DNA from: Terriglobia bacterium
GTDB taxonomy: Bacteria > Acidobacteriota > Terriglobia > Acidiferrales > UBA7541
Reading direction: 5' to 3'
Assembly: GCA_020073485.1 (NCBI GenBank)
Contig: JAIQFB010000005.1
Coordinates: 124,001-188,000, forward strand
Length of the DNA stretch: 64,000 nt
How positions within the stretch are numbered: position 1 is the first letter of the stretch; every line of letters begins with the position of its first letter. Below the pieces are notes generated by a model, which saw only the letters and a list, made by a program, of their open reading frames with translations, was not told the origin of the DNA and did no database searches. The position numbers and the translations under genes were made by a program. Below, piece by piece: positions 23,957 to 34,600 of this stretch.

Positions 23957-26900
23957 TTATTGTTCAAAAAGATCCTTTGGTCGTATTTCAAGGACAACGT
24001 CCAAATCAAAATTGCCCTTTTCAAGCAATCGACCGAACGGATCCCGTATGATATCGCTGGCCCAGCTCGCCTCAGGACCGGCGTCAAGGAATCCGACGAG
24101 GTAATAAGTGTTCCGGTGAACTCCTGCCGATTTCAATTCGTTCGGACTCACGACGATTCGACCGTCCTCGCTGAATGCCTTGACTTCAACGTGGACAAGT
24201 TCGGTTCCTTTCTGACACTCAAAATCATACCCGCAGTTATCCTTTGTTGTGTCCTTAACGAACACGAACCCTTCCCAGCCTTTTTTACTGAGTGTGCGAC
24301 GCATGAATTCTTCCTCGCCACGTCGCCCTCTATCTTTCTGAGAAACTGACACTCTGAGAGATTGTTGAGGTTCATGGATACGCAACGGTTGCGACAAACT
24401 ACGGGGGTCGATGCTTTTCTTCAAATTACCGAACAACTCGGCTACGCGACGGCCGAGAGTTACGCTTCGCTGATCCAGCGTGTCTTCTGCTTGTGCGACG
24501 CCAACTGCCGGAGCGACGACGAATGTCGCCGCTGGTGGCGGTGGAGTTTCTACCGCGAGTTCAGTCGATTCTTCTCGAGCTTCATCAAGGGCACTAACTG
24601 ACACATTGAGGCTCTCAAGAAGAAATCTGCTCATCTCTTCGGGATCCCCGTGACAAGCTTGAAATCGGGAAACGACCCTCGGAAACGCGTCCCGGTAGTC
24701 ATCGCGCGTCCCGTCGCAATAAATAGGAGCGAGCACCTCCCCGAGTGCATCACCATCGAGCTCGAACAACGACACGTCGGGCTTACCGATAACGTACATT
24801 GTGTAGTGCGTCTCCTTGATTGCACCTGGCAGCTCCACAACGCGACGTTGCAGATGAAACTTCTGACATTTAAATGACGCAATATGTTCAGGGGATGAGC
24901 GCAAAGTGAATGTCACTTCGAGCTCACTTGCTAGTCGGACCCCAAATCGATCACGAAGTCTCCGCCTGACCAGATCTGCATATCCTTGCTCTTCAGTTTT
25001 TGCTATCACAATTGCCAGCAAGTAAGGTCCAAGCTCTTTGACAATGGTCGCGTAGAGAAATGGCGCCTCGGCTGCGTTCGCCGCTCCGCTTACTTCTTCG
25101 TCGAGCGTCTGACCCGGAATGAGACGAGCGATCCCAAGTTTCTCAAATAGGCCAGGATAAGGGCGGTCCGTATCTAGAAAGGCAAAGCTACTGCGGAATG
25201 CCCTTTCGGCAGCTGAACCGGGTTCCGCGTAGAACAAAGGACGTTTGCGGAATGCCAGCTGTCCATCAAGGTTAGCGGCCAGGCACAGATCAATAGGCAA
25301 AGAGATCGTTGTGCTGTATTGGTTTAGCGTTCTATACGATTCTTGAATCGCTCCACGCAACAAGCGCCAACGGCTTCGCGACTGGAGCCACGCGTCACGA
25401 ATACCTTCGAGTTGAAACTGACGGCCCACAATTGTCAGGAACCGGACCAAAGTCGAAGCAGATGCGCCATCCTCCAATGGTTCAACGCCAAGACGTGTGA
25501 GTAGTACATAGTCGTTCAGATTGTCCGCAACAACGTACGGAATCAATAGATCACCTAGTTCTTCACTTGCGGTCCCGCGTGAGATAAAGCGCCGATCTCT
25601 TTGGCGGACAAAGCATTCAACAGCATTCGCTGGGCCGAGAGTTGAGGGAAGCCATCGTAGCTCCTGCAGCTGTAGCCGGAAAAATGATCCACATGGCGCG
25701 TTCATTCCGCCACCGCCTGACAGTCGTCTAAATATTTGGTCTGGTTCTAGGTCCTGCGGAGATGGAAGATTGTGAATGAGACTCCAGAGCCGGGCCTGCC
25801 ATGATTCATCTCCCGCATTGCTCTCTTGCTCGGATAAAGCACAACAGCGTTCTAGCGCCTCAACGATTGTGAGTTGCTGAATAGATCGTCCATACGTGTC
25901 ATTGAACGGCGCGGATTCCACAAAACGCTTCCACAATGCCGACTTGTTAACCTCGTCGATAACTGCGAGATTCTGATCGTGTTGCCGCTCCCCCGTAAAT
26001 CGTGTGCGTGCGTCAATGCTCAGTGGAGTCGTAAACGTGACGTCACGTCCGCCCCCAATGAAGCGTACGAATCTCAATACCTTTGGCGTTCCAGTGACAC
26101 CGGCTCGCTGCAGAATGTTGAGCCAGAAGGACGGCGAAATGTTTTGCTCGTTCATTAGATCCGTGAGGAACTTATCCGATACACGACGCAGCTCTGGCAC
26201 GCCCATGAGCACTTTTCCTGCTCCCTCATAACCATCCGGCCAATAGCTGAGAAATGCCGGCGCAATTGAGGACTGGTCAACAGAAATCGGCACAGGAAGT
26301 CGACCTATTTCCTCCCAAAACTCGTCGGATTCAATGCCTCGACCAAGCGCCAGAATTCGCTGTAGGAAACGCCATACGCTTAGTAGGTCCCTGTAGGCTA
26401 AAGGCTCAGAATACATTGACTGCACCGATCCTCTAATAGCTCGTGGGACGATGTCGGACGATTCAAACCTAGCCACCCGGCACGCAGTTATCAACCAATC
26501 GCGGATTGTTTGATAAAATGGGTGATGTATGTCAACGACTTCTGCATTGAGCAGCACAAACACGGATTGGAAGCAACGCGGAACCTCGCACTTCGCGGCT
26601 TCCCCGGTTGGGGTGAAGCAAACAATTCTGCTGCCTTCCTGAGGTACCGCAATGACTTCTCCGCTAGATGTCAGCAACAGACGTCTCCCAACGAGAACTT
26701 GATGACCCCACCGTGAGTAATCTTCGTGTGTTGCTAAATAGCTGTATAACTCAGTCCACCATAGTGTGCTCGGGTGTTCGGAAGACTTCTCGATCAAATC
26801 AAGAATCGCCCGCGACGGTAAAGCTTCCATTCCTATAAATTGTAGGAATTGGCGGGCATCAGAGCTATCGACTGTAGGCTGAAGAAAAGCCTCCTTGTTT

Positions 26901-28369
26901 GCGACACTCTTCAATGCGGCGCCAAAATGTTCGGTCCAGAAACCAACGTCGTCCAAGCATGTAGGCAATGCGACTTCCTGAGGGGAGCGAGGTCCTGAGG
27001 TTGAGGGGACAAAAGCGTCTGAACGCTTCTGAATGGTTCGTTTGACTATAGTTCGGAACCTGACGCCAACATCCTGGTTCGTTAGCGATGGCCGCAACGA
27101 CTCGAACACTCGTCTGGGGTCGTATCGTCGCAGCAACTGGTTCAGAAAATCTCCAGCGAAGAGCCGCCCTGCGACGTCCATCAACCACTCGTTATACGAG
27201 CCAGGCATCAGACGCGTTCTGTCGGGTTTAACGTAAAAATCGCCGTGAATTGTTATCCCGAACCCGGTTGGCTCGTCCGTCGGGAAATAGACATGAAATC
27301 TGGCATTGGCATCGAACGCCGGCACACCATCTCGAAGGAGACAGGACAAACGTACAGTGGCGTAGGTCATTTGCCGTACGGCGCGTGGGGTCTCGGGATC
27401 CGTCTTAACTTGTGGCGGAATCAAAGCTGAGCCTGAGAGCTGAAAGTATGTAGCTCGGCTGACCCGGGAGTTGGCAAGAATGTCGACTGAAATTTGATCT
27501 CCACTCGCTGCATTCCGATCGCCCGCAAGAGTAGCCTGTGCCACCAACTTATTTTGATCAAACAGGCTAACCGTTCTCAGTGATTTCAAAAATGGGAGCA
27601 GACTCGATATCTCACGCTCGACGAAACTAGTTAGGGTGGCCACACCTTCTGAGTTCGAAATGATAGGCTTGACATCCAGAGAGTCCACGACGCGGCGGTC
27701 TGCATCGGGATCTGACGCGGGCAGCCAAAACATGGTCGTGAGCCCTGAACCAATCTCGTTACGGACTGCGCGCTCGAATACAGAGACCCCGCCTCCCAGT
27801 GAGCTCTTCTTCAACTCCCCCGGTATCGCCATTACCGGGCAGGTTGACTGACCGTGCTTCGACCAGCTGCGAACCTCGGCTTCAAGTTCGGGATTCCGTC
27901 GGATGGTCTCATTAACATGTCCTCGATTAAGTCCCCACCCAAACCGGAATCCGAACCAGTCCTTGTCCAATTTGACGACGGCAGGTGATGGCGTCAGATC
28001 AAGAACAGATCGAAACCCAAGTCCCTTGTGACCAATGCACTGATTAGGATCCTTATCACTCCATCCATCAGCTAAACTTCGAAAATTGGCCACGCTGAAC
28101 CACGCACCATCGTGGAGAAAACAAAGGCCATCCGTAACTAATATAAACACGGCCTGAGTTGCCTTGACGTCATCGGCATTCTGGAGAAGTTCATACGGTG
28201 CTCGGCCGCGGTACAATTCGCGAACGTCGCGTTCGCGACCGGCTTTTTCCCGCAAGTACTTGAGACCGGTTAGGTCGAACGACGGTCGGCTCCATTTGTC
28301 GCGCGTATTCTTAAAGCTGGCCCTGTTGAGGGAGGCGGTATTCGACACGATCGAATCAGGAATCTCCAC
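23957..28369 (-). CDS. GHKL (Hsp90/sacsin-like) ATPase fused to DUF3883-type nuclease
   Basis: The N-terminal ATPase shows the GHKL N-box (YELLQNADDV, about residues 58-67) and a G2-type loop (IGHKGLGFRSVL), as in sacsin-like and Hsp90-like domains. About 1100 residues of helical and mixed sequence follow. The last 150 residues form a PD-(D/E)XK DUF3883/NO VEIN-type domain: RRGEEEFMRRTL, then CGYDFECQ and VHVEVKAFSED with Asp, Glu and Lys in place. I chose GTG at 28369 because GGAGG lies 5 bases before it, giving 1470 residues; the frame is open 14 codons further. Proteins joining GHKL ATPases to DUF3883 nucleases recur in defence islands, but I know of no settled mechanism. It is divergent from the HTH gene. 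Confidence 0.82.
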   Translation of the reverse strand: MEIPDSIVSNTASLNRASFKNTRDKWSRPSFDLTGLKYLREKAGRERDVRELYRGRAPYELLQNADDVKATQAVFILVTDGLCFLHDGAWFSVANFRSLADGWSDKDPNQCIGHKGLGFRSVLDLTPSPAVVKLDKDWFGFRFGWGLNRGHVNETIRRNPELEAEVRSWSKHGQSTCPVMAIPGELKKSSLGGGVSVFERAVRNEIGSGLTTMFWLPASDPDADRRVVDSLDVKPIISNSEGVATLTSFVEREISSLLPFLKSLRTVSLFDQNKLVAQATLAGDRNAASGDQISVDILANSRVSRATYFQLSGSALIPPQVKTDPETPRAVRQMTYATVRLSCLLRDGVPAFDANARFHVYFPTDEPTGFGITIHGDFYVKPDRTRLMPGSYNEWLMDVAGRLFAGDFLNQLLRRYDPRRVFESLRPSLTNQDVGVRFRTIVKRTIQKRSDAFVPSTSGPRSPQEVALPTCLDDVGFWTEHFGAALKSVANKEAFLQPTVDSSDARQFLQFIGMEALPSRAILDLIEKSSEHPSTLWWTELYSYLATHEDYSRWGHQVLVGRRLLLTSSGEVIAVPQEGSRIVCFTPTGEAAKCEVPRCFQSVFVLLNAEVVDIHHPFYQTIRDWLITACRVARFESSDIVPRAIRGSVQSMYSEPLAYRDLLSVWRFLQRILALGRGIESDEFWEEIGRLPVPISVDQSSIAPAFLSYWPDGYEGAGKVLMGVPELRRVSDKFLTDLMNEQNISPSFWLNILQRAGVTGTPKVLRFVRFIGGGRDVTFTTPLSIDARTRFTGERQHDQNLAVIDEVNKSALWKRFVESAPFNDTYGRSIQQLTIVEALERCCALSEQESNAGDESWQARLWSLIHNLPSPQDLEPDQIFRRLSGGGGMNAPCGSFFRLQLQELRWLPSTLGPANAVECFVRQRDRRFISRGTASEELGDLLIPYVVADNLNDYVLLTRLGVEPLEDGASASTLVRFLTIVGRQFQLEGIRDAWLQSRSRWRLLRGAIQESYRTLNQYSTTISLPIDLCLAANLDGQLAFRKRPLFYAEPGSAAERAFRSSFAFLDTDRPYPGLFEKLGIARLIPGQTLDEEVSGAANAAEAPFLYATIVKELGPYLLAIVIAKTEEQGYADLVRRRLRDRFGVRLASELEVTFTLRSSPEHIASFKCQKFHLQRRVVELPGAIKETHYTMYVIGKPDVSLFELDGDALGEVLAPIYCDGTRDDYRDAFPRVVSRFQACHGDPEEMSRFLLESLNVSVSALDEAREESTELAVETPPPPAATFVVAPAVGVAQAEDTLDQRSVTLGRRVAELFGNLKKSIDPRSLSQPLRIHEPQQSLRVSVSQKDRGRRGEEEFMRRTLSKKGWEGFVFVKDTTKDNCGYDFECQKGTELVHVEVKAFSEDGRIVVSPNELKSAGVHRNTYYLVGFLDAGPEASWASDIIRDPFGRLLEKGNFDLDVVLEIRPKDLFEQ

Positions 28370-28545
28370 ATATCCTCCACAGCGGTATCGACCACGATTC
28401 TTGGGAGGCACGATTGTTCAGCGCCATTCTAGCCATTGCCGCAGCGGGCCTCCCAGGCCTGGCTGATTCCTTCGACGTACAAGGTATTTTGTAAGATCTG
28501 GAAACAGCCTATCGCTGACTATACGCGGAGATGTAGATATCGATT

Positions 28546-28580
28546 GCGTTATCTCACTACCTGTCTCCATGCGATAACGC
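28546..28580. promoter_or_regulatory. Inverted repeat in divergent control region
   Basis: GCGTTATC at 28546-28553 and its exact complement GATAACGC at 28573-28580 are separated by 19 bases. They lie between the GHKL-DUF3883 gene (minus) and the HTH gene (plus), 46 bases before the latter's start. The position suits a regulator operator, possibly for the small HTH protein itself. Confidence 0.45.
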
Positions 28581-28626
28581 CCCATTTCACAAAATACAGG
28601 TATCAGAACAAGGGGTAAATCTTCTG

Positions 28627-28827
28627 GTGGAAGCGCTCATTCAAGAACAACACGCGCGCAACTGCCTGTTCACGATCGCTGATGTCAGCGAGCTGCTCTG
28701 TTCTCATGACGTAACTTTGCGCGATTGGGCGCGCGCCGGTCGAATGCCGGGGCTGCGGATAGGCGGTCAGTGGCGGTTCGACCCGACGGAGCCGGCGGCA
28801 TGGGTTGAGGTGCGAAGGATGGGCTGA
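28627..28827 (+). CDS. Small MerR/excisionase-type HTH protein
   Basis: This 66-residue single-domain helix-turn-helix protein of the excisionase (HTH_17) type reads LFTIADVSELLCSHDVTLRDWARAG, then MPGLRIGGQWRFDPTEPAAWV. That is the wing and strand pattern of this family. The start is a GTG with AAGGGG about 12 bases upstream. It is the first plus-strand gene of the AddAB/BREX block, so it may regulate that block or the divergent GHKL gene. It could equally be an orphan excisionase left from a mobile element. Confidence 0.75.
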   Translation: MEALIQEQHARNCLFTIADVSELLCSHDVTLRDWARAGRMPGLRIGGQWRFDPTEPAAWVEVRRMG

Positions 28828-28996
28828 GCAAGGTCGCGTCCGCCCATTTCTCCCCGGGTGTTCTATGCGCTGTTAACTAATCAAGTGAATATCGGTGAGA
28901 TACTAGAATAGGAGGAATATACTCTACCTTCTTGCCCCTACACAGCAGGTCGCGTCCCGACTGCATGTGTGTGGGTGCTCATGAGGTTTCGCCAGC

Positions 28997-31642
28997 ATGC
29001 TTCGCCAGACAATTGTTGTGGGCAGTAGCACCGCGTGGCATCAAGAGCGCTTCGATCAGACCCTCTGCAACGCAACCGGAATTCAGATTCTTACAGTTCG
29101 CCGACTAGTGGAACGCTTGGCCGGCGGGTTCCTTAGAGCCGCAAACCTTGACGAGCTCCAGGTTGCCTGCGCCCAGGCTCTCGATTTGGAAAAATCAAAG
29201 CTTCATCACTTGTCCCCGTTGGTAGAACTTCCAGGTACAGCCAGCGCAGTCTCCGGCACTCTTGAAAAGGCGTGGGCTTCTGGTCTGGACCTATCAGCGT
29301 GGAGAGAAGAGCCGCGATGTGTGGATTTGAATATTCTGGAAGCCTCGATCATTTCGCATTTGCCAAACGGCGCCCTCGTAGCGAGTGACTTGCTAGAAGC
29401 TGCCCTGGCACGCATCAATTTCGCGCCTTCTCTCATCGGGTCCATTCGCGTTAAGGGCGTTTACGCGCTTGCACCATGTTGGCAACCGCTCTTTGCGGCT
29501 CTAGCTGAGCGAATTCCAGTCGTGTGGGAAACCACCGGTGAGTGTGACAGCTGGGTTGCCAACACGCAGATCGATACAATCCGGCTCCCCATGAGTGAGT
29601 CATTCCGCAGTGCCGTATCTTGCGCAAATCCAACACATGAAATGACCGAAGCTTTGCGCTGGGCGCGAGAGCTAATAGTTGCCGGTCGTGCCGAAGCTCA
29701 AGAAATTGCAATCGCAGCAGCCTCGGTGGAGGGGTTCGATGACTACTTGCGTGTTATGTGCGATGAATCGCAGCTCCCCGTCTACTTCACAAATGGTCGC
29801 GCCGCACTGAGTGGATTCCTTGGCCAACAAGCGGCCGCGTTAGCTGAGCTGTTGCTTCACGGAGTTAGCCAGGACCGCATCTTGCGGTCAATCCGTCTCA
29901 TTCGATCTGAAAATAAGGAGCTACGCGCACTACCAGACGGCTGGGAAAGATTGATCAATGCTGACGCCCCCCTTTTGAAAGTAGAACACTGGAGGCACGA
30001 GGTCGCCCGCATCAATGAAGAACATAAAATCGATCTGCGTCCGACCCTGCTCGCATTTGTTGAAGATGTTGCTCGGGAATCAAGCGCTGCAGCGACCATC
30101 GGCGAACGCTGGCTCAGCTCCGGTGCTAAGGCCATCTGGCGGAGGGCACTTGCGCAAGGTCCTCCAAGCGCGCTTGCCACGATGCTCAATCATGTCCGGG
30201 TAGCCGACGAAGGAGATCCTGCTGCAAGCATTCTTTGGGGTACCGCAGCTGTTATCTGTACGGTTCGGCGCAAGTTTGTCCGCCTCGTAGGCTTGAGCAG
30301 CCGAGGCTGGCCCCGTACTCTCCAGGATGACCCACTGTTGCCCGAACACATCCTCGGGAGGCGGCTTAGTGCGCACTCTGTTCCTGAACTCGACCGACTG
30401 TACTTTGATGTTTTGACTGGTCAGGCAACAGAAATTGTGTTCAGTCGCAGCCGCCGTGACAAAGAGGGCCGCGTCCTAGGAATTAGCCCTCTTTTTCCGA
30501 GAACTATTGAAGAGGTTGCGCTGAGGCAGTCCCGCGTACCGCCGCACGCATTCAGCCGCGCAGACCGTCTGCTCGCTCGTCCGGCCGAGTTTGCACGATC
30601 GGAATTAGCCCGTTCAGTGAGGCAATGCGTAGAAGACCGCAACCGCGAAGAGATTACTGCCCACGACGGCCTTGTTCGCCCAGACCACCCCGTAGTCGCA
30701 GCCGCGCTGGGCCGCGTGCAATCTGCAACTTCGCTCCGGCTCTTGTTACGGGATCCACTCGGTTTTGTATGGAAATATGCGCTGCGGTGGAAGCAACCAG
30801 ATGACACAACCGAGGAGGAGCCGATCCTTTTTGACAACCTCGCGAAAGGTAGATTTATTCACGAGCTCCTTGAACAAACGGTGATTCAACTTGAACGGGA
30901 TGGTGGATTCTCAACTGCTTCACGAGAACAGATTGCTGCAGCTATTAGCCGAGCGTGCCAAAATACAGCTGAACGATGGGAACTCGACGTGCCGATCCCA
31001 CCGCGTGCGATTTGGGAACGCGAAAAGAATCAGTCACGGGAAATTGCTTTCAAGGCTTTGACATACCCGCACGAAGCCCACGACCACTTGCACAGCTTTG
31101 TCGAAGTGCCCTTTGGGGGACTCGGCGACGCCGCGTCAGGATCTGAATTACCTTGGGATCCTACGCGGGTGGTTGAGCTTTCCAATTTACACATCCGAAT
31201 TACAGGCAGAGTTGACCGTATTGACCTAAGCGAAGACCGACAGTTCGCGCGCGTAATTGACTACAAGACCGTCGGGAAGACTCCGAAAGAGGACCCCTAT
31301 TTGAATGGTGGCAAGGAGCTCCAACGCGCAATTTACACATGTGTCGTACGCAGCTTACTGCCCGAGGTTAGAGAACTTGAGGCCGGGCTTTTGTATCCCG
31401 AAACAAGCTCCTTATTCCAGGCGACAAACATCGAGCAACTCATTAGCGACACGGCCACTTACGTCACCGCGGCGGCAGATCTTTTGCGGCGCGGTTGCGC
31501 TTTGCCAGGAATCGGTGCGGAAGACGACTACAACGAAATGCGCTTCGCATTGCCTAGTAATGCCTCGGCATTTTACATCCCGCGGAAAATACTAAACCGT
31601 AATGAACGAATGCAAACGCTGCTGCCGCTTTGGGGTTCATGA
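28997..31642 (+). CDS. AddB-like subunit with PD-(D/E)XK nuclease domain
   Basis: This 881-residue protein has an N-terminal region resembling the inactive helicase half of AddB (IQILTVRRLVERLAGGFLRA) but no Walker A lysine. The C-terminal third carries a RecB-type nuclease domain: FIHELLEQTVIQLE (the His motif), then GRVDRIDL, VIDYKTVGK near residue 755 and ELQRAIYTCV, matching motifs H, D, D-x-K and Q. In AddAB/RexAB enzymes this subunit cuts one DNA strand. The stop overlaps the start of the UvrD-like gene, as with addB-addA. An island location beside BREX argues for a defence role rather than the chromosomal repair copy, but that is inference. Confidence 0.78.
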   Translation: MLRQTIVVGSSTAWHQERFDQTLCNATGIQILTVRRLVERLAGGFLRAANLDELQVACAQALDLEKSKLHHLSPLVELPGTASAVSGTLEKAWASGLDLSAWREEPRCVDLNILEASIISHLPNGALVASDLLEAALARINFAPSLIGSIRVKGVYALAPCWQPLFAALAERIPVVWETTGECDSWVANTQIDTIRLPMSESFRSAVSCANPTHEMTEALRWARELIVAGRAEAQEIAIAAASVEGFDDYLRVMCDESQLPVYFTNGRAALSGFLGQQAAALAELLLHGVSQDRILRSIRLIRSENKELRALPDGWERLINADAPLLKVEHWRHEVARINEEHKIDLRPTLLAFVEDVARESSAAATIGERWLSSGAKAIWRRALAQGPPSALATMLNHVRVADEGDPAASILWGTAAVICTVRRKFVRLVGLSSRGWPRTLQDDPLLPEHILGRRLSAHSVPELDRLYFDVLTGQATEIVFSRSRRDKEGRVLGISPLFPRTIEEVALRQSRVPPHAFSRADRLLARPAEFARSELARSVRQCVEDRNREEITAHDGLVRPDHPVVAAALGRVQSATSLRLLLRDPLGFVWKYALRWKQPDDTTEEEPILFDNLAKGRFIHELLEQTVIQLERDGGFSTASREQIAAAISRACQNTAERWELDVPIPPRAIWEREKNQSREIAFKALTYPHEAHDHLHSFVEVPFGGLGDAASGSELPWDPTRVVELSNLHIRITGRVDRIDLSEDRQFARVIDYKTVGKTPKEDPYLNGGKELQRAIYTCVVRSLLPEVRELEAGLLYPETSSLFQATNIEQLISDTATYVTAAADLLRRGCALPGIGAEDDYNEMRFALPSNASAFYIPRKILNRNERMQTLLPLWGS

Positions 31643-34600
31643 TGCCGACGATTATCGACCAATCCGAGCGCCTACGTGTCTTAACTGATTTGGATTCGAC
31701 GCTTCTGGTCGAAGCTGGCGCTGGAACTGGGAAAACAGCTTTGATGGCGGGCCGCGTTGCAATGCTACTAGCTGCGGGCGTGCCAACGCGAGAAATCGCT
31801 GCTATCACCTTCACGGAAGCCGCAGCCAGCGAGCTGTTCGCACGCATCTTCGACTATTCCAGCGAACTTCGCGAAGGAAGAATCCCTCCCGAACTCTCAG
31901 TCTCTTTTCCAGAAGGTCCGACAAGGCATCAGACCGAGAACCTTTTACGTGCCAGCGATTCGTTGGACGAGTTGATATGCTCTACGATCCACAGCTTCTG
32001 CCAACAACTGACAAAACCCTATCCCGTCGAGGCCAATCTCGATCCTGGTGCCGTTATTATGGACGAAGTGCAAGCAGATCTAGCCTATGACGTGCTTTTC
32101 GAGGAGTGGCTACGCTCAGAGCTTAGTCAGTCCGAGGATGATAGACCTGTTGCTGTTCTACTCGTAGAAAGGGGCGTAAAAGGGCGCAGGTTAATCGAAC
32201 AAATTGTTGCAGCGCAACAGAACCGTCGCGGCGCACAAAGTCCATCATCTCGTCTTTCACAACATCTTACAAATGACTTCCGCTCAGCCGTCGCTGCTTT
32301 TGTAGAGATATACGGCCGCGCAACGCGCCAAGGTCTAATCGAAAACACTACCTCCGTTTATGCAGATGGGTTTCAAGTGCTCGCCGAATTTTACGCAACT
32401 GATTTTCAACCCGACACATCCTTCCGCCAATTGTGGCGACTTACTGAGCCGCCGGACATTGCGGCGTTCAAGAAAGATGGTTACCACTTTCGAAAGTATC
32501 AATGTAAAGGAGCGTGGCAAGAGGCGGCACGGGCGGCACACCAATCAAGAACCCTGGGCGAACAATTCAACAATGAGCTCTCTGGGGCATATGACCGGGT
32601 CGCCCAGACATTAACATCCCTTTTGGATGCTTTAGGCGAAACAGTTCTCGCGCAACTCACCACAGCTCTCGAAGGCTTTACCGCCACCTATGGCAGGCAC
32701 AAGCGGTCATCCGCGGTATTGGATTTCGACGATTTACTCTACAACGCTCGCGATTTGCTGCGCAGATCACCAGAAGTACGTGCAGCACTGTCAGGACGAT
32801 ATCGCCACATTCTGGTCGACGAATTTCAGGATACCGACCCAGTTCAGGCAGAAATCCTTTTTCTCCTTTGCGGAGAGGGTCCCAACGATGCCCCCTGGCC
32901 GGAGATGCGTTTGCGCCCTGGCCAATTGTTTCTTGTAGGAGACCCGAAACAGTCCATTTATCGTTTCCGCCGCGCGGACATCGCTTGCTATGAACGCGTC
33001 AGGCAGGCCTTTCTTGAACAATTCCCCGGAAGCAAAATCCAGATCACGGCCAACTTTCGATCCCAGGAGCCTATCCTGACTTTCGTAAATGATCGATTCT
33101 CTGCACCACTCAACGAAATCGGATTTGCGCCCCTTTCGTGTACCCTGGAGGGGCCACCGCCTTCAGATCCGCGCGTTGTAAGGCTTGGGATCAACTACCC
33201 TCCGGATATGGGAGCGCCGGATCGCCGTCGTGCCGAGGCTACGCAAGTTGCCCAGTTCTGTCGCCATCTATTGGACAACTTTCAAGTCCGCACGAAAAAC
33301 GGTCTTCAGACATGCAAACCCAAACATATTGCATTGCTCGCACCCAGTAGCACCGAGCTGTGGGTCTATGAACAGGCATTAGAAGAAATCGGCATTCCCC
33401 TCTCTACGCAGGCCGGAAAAGGACTTTTTCGCCGGCAGGAAATTCAAGACCTCATCGCGATCACACGCGTACTCTCGAATCGTCGCGACACGTTTGCGCT
33501 AGGCGCGCTTTTGCGCGGGCCCCTAATTGGCCTGAGTGAGGAAGAACTGCTGGATATTGTCGCTGCGCTGCCGCGACGCCCGGAATCCGGCGATTATGTA
33601 AGTATCTCTGTGACCACGGATCCGGAGTCTATTCCGCATCCGGTGGCACGCGAATCGTTAAAAATACTCAACTCTCTCTCTAAACGCGCTTACAACACCA
33701 CGCCCTTTGACATCCTTAACTCTGCAGTCGAAGGCCTCAATATCCGTCCATTGCTACTTCAACGTCATCCCCGGTACGCCGAGCGTACTTTGGCGAATGT
33801 TGATCTATTTCTCGATCTCGCTCGCCAGTATAGCGTGCGTGGTCTACGTGCATTCTCTCGCGACATGATGCGTCGCTGGGAGGACGCGGAACGACAAATT
33901 GAGGGCCGTACCGATGCAGGGGTCGAAGCTCTCCAGATCATCACTGTTCACGCAGCGAAAGGTTTGGAGTGGCCCGTAGTCATCCCAATAAACATGATTA
34001 CCGAGACTCACGGCGCAGAAGGGGTGTTATTCGACGCTCAAAGAAATACGCTTCTTTGTCAGTTTGAGAAGATAAGACCTGCTCCGTATGTCGACTTGAA
34101 GGATGCAGAGACGGAGCAGCTCCGCAAAGAACGATTGCGCATGTGGTATGTCACATGTACGCGAGCTCGGGACATGCTGGTAATTCCTCACCACACAAAC
34201 GCTCAAGGTGCTGGGTCATGGTTCGGGGAAATCGATCTCCGATTAGCGGAGCTGCAAGCTGCTGTTTTTGAGAATGTCCCACCATATGCTTCAGCACCTC
34301 ACGATGCGTCAAATGACCAAACCCTGGAACTTTTTCAAACGGAAACAGAAGCCATGTCTCGCCGTACTCGGCGCATTCATTGGACCACTCCAAGTCTTGC
34401 AGAAGAGCAGGAAGGGCCGAGCTTACCTAGCGACGAGAGTCTGATCGATGGCGTCGTATCCAGCCCTGTTCTTGTAGCCGGCAGTGCTACGCGTGGCCGG
34501 GTTTTACACAAGCTCATGGAAGAAATTCTCTTGGGCGCTGTCACAGATGATCGTTTGGCCTTAACCACGTGTGCTGCTTCCCTTATCGCACAGCTTGGTC

